Source: Candidatus Kapaibacterium sp.
GTDB taxonomy: Bacteria > Bacteroidota > Ignavibacteria > Kapaibacteriales > Kapaibacteriaceae
Direction of reading: 5' to 3'
Assembly (NCBI GenBank): GCA_030830285.1
Contig: JAURNF010000024.1
Span: 1-9,892, forward strand
DNA length: 9,892 nucleotides
Part shown: piece by piece, positions 5,174-9,892 of the stretch
Position numbering within the stretch: the first letter of the stretch is position 1
Layout: the number at the start of each line of letters is the position of its first letter
Notes under the pieces: generated by a model
Database searches by the model: none
What the model saw: only the letters and a program-made list of their open reading frames with translations
What the model was told of the DNA's origin: nothing
Position numbers and translations under genes: made by a program

Positions 5174-6079
5174 TCAGATTTGGCGACTGACTTCGAACAG
5201 AATACGCTTTTCGTGTTCTGTGAGACTGTGATATCCGGCCTGCGAAATCTTGTCAAGGATCTCATCAATAGCTTCTTGCGTAATCGACTCGCCATCGACG
5301 ACGAACCGTGTTGGCGTGGATGTACGAACAGGTGGTGGCGCTGGTGTTATCACGTGCGGCTGGTAGTCGTACTGTACGCTCCGTCGCGGCACATCACGAT
5401 AATCAACATCGATTGCGTCGTCGTCGCGTAAGCCCCTTGGCATCGAGGTGTGCTGACGATCTGCTAGTCGGAATAGCGGAGCGCCAAACTTCAGAAGGAG
5501 CCATCCACCAAGTGCACCGCCGAGGTGCGCAAAGTGTGCGACGCCATCGCTGGTGTTCATCAATCCCATCACAAGGTCGAGTCCGGCATACAGCAGAACA
5601 AAAATGCGCGCAGGAATCGGGAAGAAGATGGGGAACATCATCACCGGTCGCGTCGGGAATGTCAATCCAAACGCAAGGAGCACGCCCATGATGGAGCCCG
5701 ACGCCCCAACGGTAGGTGCGCCGTTGCCCATTAGCATACTGATGACGATGTGCGTTGCTCCAGCGGCGATGCCAGAGAGGACATAGTACATCGCAAACCG
5801 CTTCGTGCCCCAGAGGTGTTCGAGTTCCATACCGAACATCCACAGTGCGAGCATGTTGAAGAACAGGTGTCCGATGCTACCGTGCATGAACTGGTACGAC
5901 ACGAGTTGCCACGGTAGAAACCCATCGTCGATAGGCATCAATGCAAACCACTGCATCAACAGAAGATCTAGCCGCGTCCCACCATAGGAGAGTCCGGCAA
6001 GAAAGAGGTTCTCCACGACAAACACCGCAACGTTTGCGATAAGGAGAAACTTGATAAACGGCGGGAATGCAGTGTTCAT
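5174..6079 (-). CDS. Rhomboid family intramembrane serine protease with C-terminal cytosolic extension
   Basis: A 301-residue rhomboid protease, an integral membrane enzyme that cleaves transmembrane substrates. The first about 195 residues form the membrane core: hydrophobic segment 8-30, then HGSIGHLFFN (66-75) with the conserved His66, His71 and Asn75. GASG (125-128) carries nucleophile Ser127, and AHLGG (184-188) carries catalytic His185. All catalytic residues are present, so activity is expected. A polar, Pro/Arg-rich linker follows (about 195-265). The last 33 residues (about 269-301, pattern DEILDKIS..GYHSLTEHEK..L) look like the short C-terminal module (DUF6576-like, from memory) on many Bacteroidetes/Chlorobi rhomboids. 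It lies 3 bp after pgk and 3 bp before ispG, so it is co-transcribed with both. The substrate is unknown. No strong Shine-Dalgarno sequence. Confidence 0.93.
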   Translation of the reverse strand: MNTAFPPFIKFLLIANVAVFVVENLFLAGLSYGGTRLDLLLMQWFALMPIDDGFLPWQLVSYQFMHGSIGHLFFNMLALWMFGMELEHLWGTKRFAMYYVLSGIAAGATHIVISMLMGNGAPTVGASGSIMGVLLAFGLTFPTRPVMMFPIFFPIPARIFVLLYAGLDLVMGLMNTSDGVAHFAHLGGALGGWLLLKFGAPLFRLADRQHTSMPRGLRDDDAIDVDYRDVPRRSVQYDYQPHVITPAPPPVRTSTPTRFVVDGESITQEAIDEILDKISQAGYHSLTEHEKRILFEVSRQI

Positions 6080-6082
6080 GAA

Positions 6083-7276
6083 TTACCGATCGAGTGCAAC
6101 AACGCCCGGGAGCTTCTTCCCCTCGAGGAACTCGAGAGATGCACCGCCACCGGTTGAAACGTGGGTGACGTGTGACGCCAGACCGAATTGCGAGATTGCT
6201 GCTGCAGAGTCGCCACCACCCACGATTGTTACGGTACCATGTGTTGTCGCTTGTGCCATTGCCTCGGCAATTGCCTTTGTTCCTGCCGCGAAGGCGGGGA
6301 ACTCAAACACACCCATTGGACCGTTCCATACAACCGTGCCTGCAGTGCGGATGGTTCCTGCGTAGGTCGACGTGGTGACGGGTCCGATGTCGAGTCCCAT
6401 CCATCCGTCGGGAATAGCTGTTGCGTCGACAATCTGCGACGGCGCATCGTTGGAAAACGCCGATGCAGCAACAGTATCAGTCGGGAGCATGAGGTCGACG
6501 TTTCGTTCAGCAGCGACGCGCAGAATTTCACGCGCTACATCGAGTTTCTCGTGCTCAACAAGCGACGAGCCAACCGAATGACCTTGTGCTGCCAAGAACG
6601 TGAACATCATACCGCCACCGATCAAGATCGTGTCGCAGGAGTCCATGAGTGCCGTAATGACATCGATCTTACCCGAGATCTTCGATCCACCCATCACACT
6701 CACGAGTGGACGTTTAGGGTTTGCTAGGGCTGAACCGAGATAGGCGAGTTCCTTGTCGAGCAACATGCCAGCGCACACAGTACCAATGTGCTCTGCAACG
6801 CCTGCTGTGCTTGCGTGTGCGCGATGAGCCGTGCCGAATGCATCATTGCAATACACATCACCCAGACGAGCGAGCTGTGCACTGAAGGCTGCATCATTCG
6901 ACTCTTCCTCTGCATGGAAGCGCAGGTTTTCGAGAAGTACGATTTCGCCCGATTGTGCTTCGGCGCAGACTGCTTCTACATCGGCTCCGATACAATCGTG
7001 TGCGAAACGCACGCGCTGCTGCGGCAGAAGCGTTTGCAGATGCTCGGCGATTGGTTGCAGTGAGTACTTCCCGACACGCGCTCCCTTGGGACGACCAAGG
7101 TGCGACATCAGAATCGCAACACCACCGCGAGACGTAATGCTCTCGATGGTTGGCAGTGATTCCCGAATACGCGTGTCGTCGGTAATCGCACCAGTGTTGT
7201 CTTGCGGCACATTGAAGTCTACACGCGTCAGTACGCGCTTGCCCGCTACATCAACAGCATCGATACGTTGGATCAC
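6083..7276 (-). CDS. pgk: Phosphoglycerate kinase
   Basis: A 397-residue monomeric PGK of normal length, which transfers phosphate between 1,3-bisphosphoglycerate and ADP; cytosolic glycolysis/gluconeogenesis. Motifs are RVDFNVP (18-24), SHLGRPKG (58-65), LLENLRFHAEE (114-124), DAFGTAHRAHAS (145-156), MGGSKISGK (195-203), and the C-terminal nucleotide-binding GGGDSAAA (353-360) and STGGGASLEFLEG (374-386). The start is GTG 7276, which overlaps the gap stop as GTGA and places VIQRIDAVDVAGK at the usual N-terminus. The frame stays open for 40 more codons upstream, but that stretch lies inside gap and is unlike PGK. No strong Shine-Dalgarno sequence is seen, so translation is probably coupled to gap. 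Confidence 0.97.
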   Translation of the reverse strand: MIQRIDAVDVAGKRVLTRVDFNVPQDNTGAITDDTRIRESLPTIESITSRGGVAILMSHLGRPKGARVGKYSLQPIAEHLQTLLPQQRVRFAHDCIGADVEAVCAEAQSGEIVLLENLRFHAEEESNDAAFSAQLARLGDVYCNDAFGTAHRAHASTAGVAEHIGTVCAGMLLDKELAYLGSALANPKRPLVSVMGGSKISGKIDVITALMDSCDTILIGGGMMFTFLAAQGHSVGSSLVEHEKLDVAREILRVAAERNVDLMLPTDTVAASAFSNDAPSQIVDATAIPDGWMGLDIGPVTTSTYAGTIRTAGTVVWNGPMGVFEFPAFAAGTKAIAEAMAQATTHGTVTIVGGGDSAAAISQFGLASHVTHVSTGGGASLEFLEGKKLPGVVALDR

Positions 7277-8262
7277 GCTGAAACTCGCAGGAGAAGGTCG
7301 ACAATACGGTTTGAGTAGCCCCATTCGTTGTCGTACCAACCAACAACCTTCACCGTTGTGCCCATCGACATCGTGCTGAGCGCATCGAAGATGCATGAGT
7401 GAGGATTGCCGACAATATCTGTCGATACAACTGGGTCGGTGCAGTATTCGAGAATACCCTTGAGTGGACCCTCAGCTGCAGCACGGAAGGCCGCGTTGAT
7501 CTCGTCCTTCGTTGCTGGAGTTGCAAGTACTGCTGTAAAGTCTGTGACCGAACCATCAGGCGTTGGTACGCGGAAGGCCATACCATCGAGCTTACCCTTC
7601 ATCGAAGGGATAACTTCGCTCACAGCCTTTGCTGCACCCGTCGTTGTTGGGATGATGTTCACTGCAGCAGCGCGAGCGCGACGCAGATCCTTGTGTGGAA
7701 GGTCGAGGATGTTCTGGTCGTTCGTGTACGCGTGAACCGTTGTCATGTAACCGTTGACCAGACCGAATGTGTCGTTGAGAACCTTCACCATCGGTGCAAG
7801 ACAGTTTGTCGTGCATGAAGCGTTCGATACAACATTCATGTCGTTTGTGAGCTCGTCATCGTTCACACCAAGCACAATCGTTCCGTCGAGCTTGTCCTTC
7901 GCTGGAGCGGTAAGGATCACCTTCTTCGAGTGCTTGAGGTGCTTGGTAAGTGCTTCCTTCGACGTGAACACGCCTGTCGACTCGATGACAACGTCAAGAT
8001 CGCTCCATGGCAGATTCTCGATTGCCTTCTCTGCAGAAATCTGAATCCGATCGCCGTTTACGATGATCGTTGATCCATCAACCTCTACCGTGCCATTGAA
8101 CTTGCCATGTGCAGAATCATACTTCAACAGGTGCGCAAGCGTAGCAGCATCTGTAAGGTCATTGATCCCAACAACGTTGATATCGAGACCTCGCTGCTTC
8201 ATTGCGCGAAACACGAGACGTCCGATCCGACCAAATCCATTGATGGCGACATTGAGAGCCAT
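7273..8262 (-). CDS. gap: Glyceraldehyde-3-phosphate dehydrogenase (phosphorylating)
   Basis: A 329-residue type I GAPDH that oxidises glyceraldehyde 3-phosphate with phosphate and NAD to 1,3-bisphosphoglycerate. The Rossmann motif INGFGRIGR (7-15) is followed by GIND (32-35), whose Asp favours NAD. The active site SNASCTTNC has nucleophile Cys150, and His177 lies in TVHAYTNDQ. Substrate-binding LRRARAAA and NIIPTTTGAAKAV, and the C-terminal WYDNEWGYSNR, are intact. First gene of a minus-strand operon continuing into pgk, rhomboid and the two ispG halves. ATG 8262 is preceded by a leader of about 30 nt with no clear Shine-Dalgarno sequence and a -7 box at 8305-8298. Confidence 0.97.
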   Translation of the reverse strand: MALNVAINGFGRIGRLVFRAMKQRGLDINVVGINDLTDAATLAHLLKYDSAHGKFNGTVEVDGSTIIVNGDRIQISAEKAIENLPWSDLDVVIESTGVFTSKEALTKHLKHSKKVILTAPAKDKLDGTIVLGVNDDELTNDMNVVSNASCTTNCLAPMVKVLNDTFGLVNGYMTTVHAYTNDQNILDLPHKDLRRARAAAVNIIPTTTGAAKAVSEVIPSMKGKLDGMAFRVPTPDGSVTDFTAVLATPATKDEINAAFRAAAEGPLKGILEYCTDPVVSTDIVGNPHSCIFDALSTMSMGTTVKVVGWYDNEWGYSNRIVDLLLRVSA

Positions 8263-8297
8263 GGGTTCTATCCGTTCGATGATGATGTAAGAAAGCG

Positions 8298-8305
8298 CAA
8301 AAATA
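8298..8305 (-). promoter_or_regulatory. Candidate FCB-type -7 box of the gap operon
   Basis: The minus strand reads TATTTTTG within GGCG-TATTTTTG-CGC, fitting TAnnTTTG and sharing its flanks with the boxes at 616 and 1469. No clear TTTG/TTG -33 element is seen at the right distance; TTCG at 8325-8322 (16 bp away) is the closest. It lies in the 70-bp gap between ruvC and gap, giving a leader of about 30 nt. A run of seven G (8326-8332, plus strand) touches the ruvC stop. Confidence 0.5.
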
Positions 8306-8332
8306 CGCCGTTTCCACCGAACGAAGGGGGGG

Positions 8333-8896
8333 TCAGGACTTTACCTTTTGCGTGTGCTTTTCCACGAAGTCCTTCCATGCCTGTCGCTTGGACACAGCAC
8401 CACCCCGCGCCATCGCTGGGGGAGGGCCACCATTGACGGCGTGGCAGATCGCCACGGCCAGTGCGTCGGTTGCATCGAAGAACTCAGGCGTCTCCTCGAT
8501 CTTGAGGATTGCACGTACCATGTGTTGCACTTGATCCTTGTTCGCGGCGCCACGTCCGGTAACACTCCGCTTGACTTGCATGGGCGTATACTCGATTGGG
8601 TCGTGCCCAGCCTGCGCACAGGCAAGCACTGCCACGCCACGTGCGTGGGCGAGTTGGACGATGGACAGGACGTTCTTAGCGTAGAACACCTTCTCCATGG
8701 AGCACACATCCGGCTGTGTTCGCGTGATCACCGCCGACAAGCGATCATGGATCTCACGTAGACGTCCAGGGAAGGATGTTGTGCGACGTTTCACGGCTAC
8801 AACGCCATACTCGACAAGTGTCATCTTCTTGCCGTCAACGTCGATCACGCCATATCCGCAGACAACTGATCCAGGGTCGATGCCAAGAATTCGCAC
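8333..8896 (-). CDS. ruvC: Crossover junction endodeoxyribonuclease RuvC
   Basis: A 187-residue Holliday junction resolvase that nicks four-way junctions in recombinational repair, normally with RuvAB. The RNase H-like fold is marked by MRILGIDPGS (Asp7), SMEKVFYAKN (Glu68) and FFDATDALAVAICH (Asp141, Asp144). These are the four acidic metal-binding residues, all present. KRSVTGRGAANKDQVQ (109-124) is the DNA-binding region. The C-terminus carries about 25 extra polar residues beyond the catalytic fold. It starts with GTG 8896, directly after the yebC TAA, with GAGGA 7 nt upstream inside yebC. yebC-ruvC is a widespread gene pair; ruvA and ruvB are not next to it here. Confidence 0.96.
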   Translation of the reverse strand: MRILGIDPGSVVCGYGVIDVDGKKMTLVEYGVVAVKRRTTSFPGRLREIHDRLSAVITRTQPDVCSMEKVFYAKNVLSIVQLAHARGVAVLACAQAGHDPIEYTPMQVKRSVTGRGAANKDQVQHMVRAILKIEETPEFFDATDALAVAICHAVNGGPPPAMARGGAVSKRQAWKDFVEKHTQKVKS

Positions 8897-9634
8897 TTAC
8901 TCGTCCTCATCCAGAATGTCAGCGTTGTGAAACACGTTCTGTACATCGTCGTTGTCATCAAGAACGTCAAGCATCTTACGAAGCAGGATCTCATCCTGTG
9001 CTCCGGTTGAGCAATCTACCAACGTTTGCGGCTCGTACACGATGTGCTGCTCACGAACGGCCAACCCCTGGTCAGTGAGGATGTTGGCAGATGTTCCGAG
9101 CGATTCAACACTGCAGAACATCACGGCACCATCGTCAATCATGTGCACATCATCGACGCCAGCTTCGAGCGCGAGTTCGAGCAGGGCTTCCTCTTCGAGA
9201 GGAGTCTCGACGCGTAGTTGACCTCGTCGTGTGAAGCTCCACGCAACGGAGTTTGTCTCTCCGAGGTTGCCACCATACTTCGAAAATGTGGCTCGCAATT
9301 CCTGCGTTGTGCGATTGCGATGATCAGTAGTGCATACAACAATCATCGCTATGCCCATCGGACCGTATCCTTCGTAGGTGACGTCTTCGTAGATGACTCC
9401 TTCGACCTCGCCAGTACCGCGTTGTATGGCGCGACGGATATTCTCGACGGGCATCGAAACAGAACGCGCATTATCGATCGCCATGCGAAGCCGTGCATTA
9501 CTCTCGGGATCGCCACCACCAAGACGTGCAGCAACGATGATCTCTTTCGAGCACTTGGTGAAGAGCTTGCCGCGACGGGCATCGACAACTGCCTTACGCC
9601 GCTTAATGTTTGCCCATTTACTGTGTCCTGCCAT
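8897..9634 (-). CDS. yebC: YebC/TACO1 family protein
   Basis: A 245-residue YebC/PmpR/TACO1 protein of family length. The N-terminus MAGHSKWANIKRRKAVVDARRG and the segments GGGDPESNARLRMAIDNARSVSMP and YEGYGPMGIAMIVV...TDHRNRT are diagnostic. The family was first described as transcriptional regulators. More recent work links members to translation through problematic proline-containing stretches, as for mitochondrial TACO1. It ends with an acidic tail (DILDEDE). ATG 9634 lies four bases after a TAGTTTTG -7 box and has no Shine-Dalgarno sequence, so it may be translated from a leaderless mRNA. ruvC follows immediately. Confidence 0.96.
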   Translation of the reverse strand: MAGHSKWANIKRRKAVVDARRGKLFTKCSKEIIVAARLGGGDPESNARLRMAIDNARSVSMPVENIRRAIQRGTGEVEGVIYEDVTYEGYGPMGIAMIVVCTTDHRNRTTQELRATFSKYGGNLGETNSVAWSFTRRGQLRVETPLEEEALLELALEAGVDDVHMIDDGAVMFCSVESLGTSANILTDQGLAVREQHIVYEPQTLVDCSTGAQDEILLRKMLDVLDDNDDVQNVFHNADILDEDE

Positions 9635-9638
9635 AGTG

Positions 9639-9646
9639 CAAAACTA
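9639..9646 (-). promoter_or_regulatory. Candidate FCB-type -7 box of yebC-ruvC
   Basis: The minus strand reads TAGTTTTG, matching TAnnTTTG, followed by CACT and the yebC ATG. The -33 element is weak: TTG at 9664-9662 is only 15 bp away. The geometry (box, 4 bases, ATG) is the same as at lysC. It lies in the 26-bp gap after the helicase stop. Confidence 0.45.
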
Positions 9647-9660
9647 CAACGCCAAGAACA

Positions 9661-9892
9661 TCAAGCCGATGGACAGGACATGTGGTGCAAACGGCTGAGC
9701 ACTTCGCGATACGCAGCAGATGTTGCAAGGACGCGCTCATTACCCACGACGACCAGCTGGCTGCGAGCGCGCGTCATCGCAACGTTGAGTTTGCGATCAA
9801 CACTGCGTCCATGCACCATAATCTCGGCCTCGATCGACGCGAGATCGGCGCTCGTACTCACGGCCGTGCCGTAGATGATGATATCGCGCTCA
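9661..9892 (-). CDS. C-terminal end of a superfamily 1 DNA/RNA helicase (5' part beyond the window)
   Basis: The last 76 residues of a larger protein. ERDIIIYGTAV at the edge fits helicase motif V (family pattern QGxExDxII), and DRKLNVAMTRARSQLVVVGN is motif VI with the arginine finger region typical of UPF1/Dna2-type SF1 helicases, which unwind DNA or RNA using ATP. A short tail (AYREVLSRLHHM) ends the protein. The frame is open to the window edge; the GTG at 9861 inside it is not a plausible start because motif V lies before it. Which SF1 subfamily, and any fused nuclease domain, cannot be seen. Its stop lies 26 bp before yebC on the same strand. Confidence 0.85.
   Translation of the reverse strand, partial: ERDIIIYGTAVSTSADLASIEAEIMVHGRSVDRKLNVAMTRARSQLVVVGNERVLATSAAYREVLSRLHHMSCPSA

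Noticed and set aside
6188..7379. Two long plus-strand open frames (6188-6727 and 6831-7379)
   Set aside because: Both are antisense to pgk and rich in Cys, Arg and Ser, as expected for shadow frames.
7277..7396. A 40-codon upstream extension of pgk
   Set aside because: It lies inside gap in another frame and adds sequence unlike PGK. GTG 7276 with the GTGA overlap gives the standard 397-residue protein.
8326..8332. Run of seven G as a phase-variable tract
   Set aside because: It lies between the ruvC stop and the gap promoter, outside any coding region, and is short. There is no sign that it controls anything.
9218..9874. A 218-codon open frame on the plus strand
   Set aside because: It runs antisense across yebC and the helicase end, both clear protein families, and its translation shows no domain or sensible composition.

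Overview
The window is a compact chromosomal stretch of housekeeping genes, with GC content around the low fifties by eye. It most likely comes from the Fibrobacteres-Chlorobi-Bacteroidetes (FCB) group, in the Chlorobi/Ignavibacteria/Kapabacteria direction. Three observations point there. First, the operon heads carry the Bacteroidetes-type -7 promoter box TAnnTTTG. Second, the IspG here is the large three-domain form with an extra middle domain. Third, a 57-residue protein in the ribosomal operon resembles the Bacteroidetes ribosomal protein family DUF4295/bL38. The lineage is inferred; no 16S or database search was possible. No mobile element, CRISPR array or phage gene is visible, and no stretch longer than about 120 bases lacks a gene.

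Layout: (1) 1-550, minus: N-terminal part of an aspartate kinase that runs off the left edge. (2) 551-671: divergent promoter region. (3) 672-1381, plus: small basic protein, bL31 (rpmE), bS18 (rpsR). (4) 1491-3158, plus: tRNA-Gln(TTG), PRPP synthetase (prs) and bL25/Ctc (rplY), apparently one transcript starting from a well-formed promoter at 1446-1476 and ending at a strong hairpin at 3184-3214. (5) 8262-3249, minus: a tight operon gap - pgk - rhomboid protease - ispG N-part - ispG C-part, with junctions of 3 bp or less or 4-bp overlaps. (6) 9634-8333, minus: yebC - ruvC. (7) 9892-9661, minus: C-terminal end of a superfamily 1 helicase cut by the right edge.

The most notable item is ispG (gcpE). 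It is split into two reading frames, one with the catalytic TIM barrel and one with the degenerate middle barrel plus the Fe-S domain. They overlap by ATGA. The second start has a GGAGG ribosome-binding site held in a perfect 6-bp hairpin whose loop contains the overlapping stop and start. This looks like a real gene fission with translational coupling rather than a simple sequencing error. A second theme is expression signals. Operon-internal genes often have Shine-Dalgarno sequences. Two operon heads (lysC and yebC) instead have the -7 box exactly 4 bases before the ATG, which suggests leaderless mRNAs.

Functionally, the ribosomal genes, tRNA-Gln and prs serve translation and nucleotide supply. 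gap and pgk are consecutive lower-glycolysis steps. ispG serves the MEP isoprenoid pathway, which draws on the same triose phosphate that GapDH consumes. yebC and ruvC are the common translation-factor/Holliday-resolvase pair.
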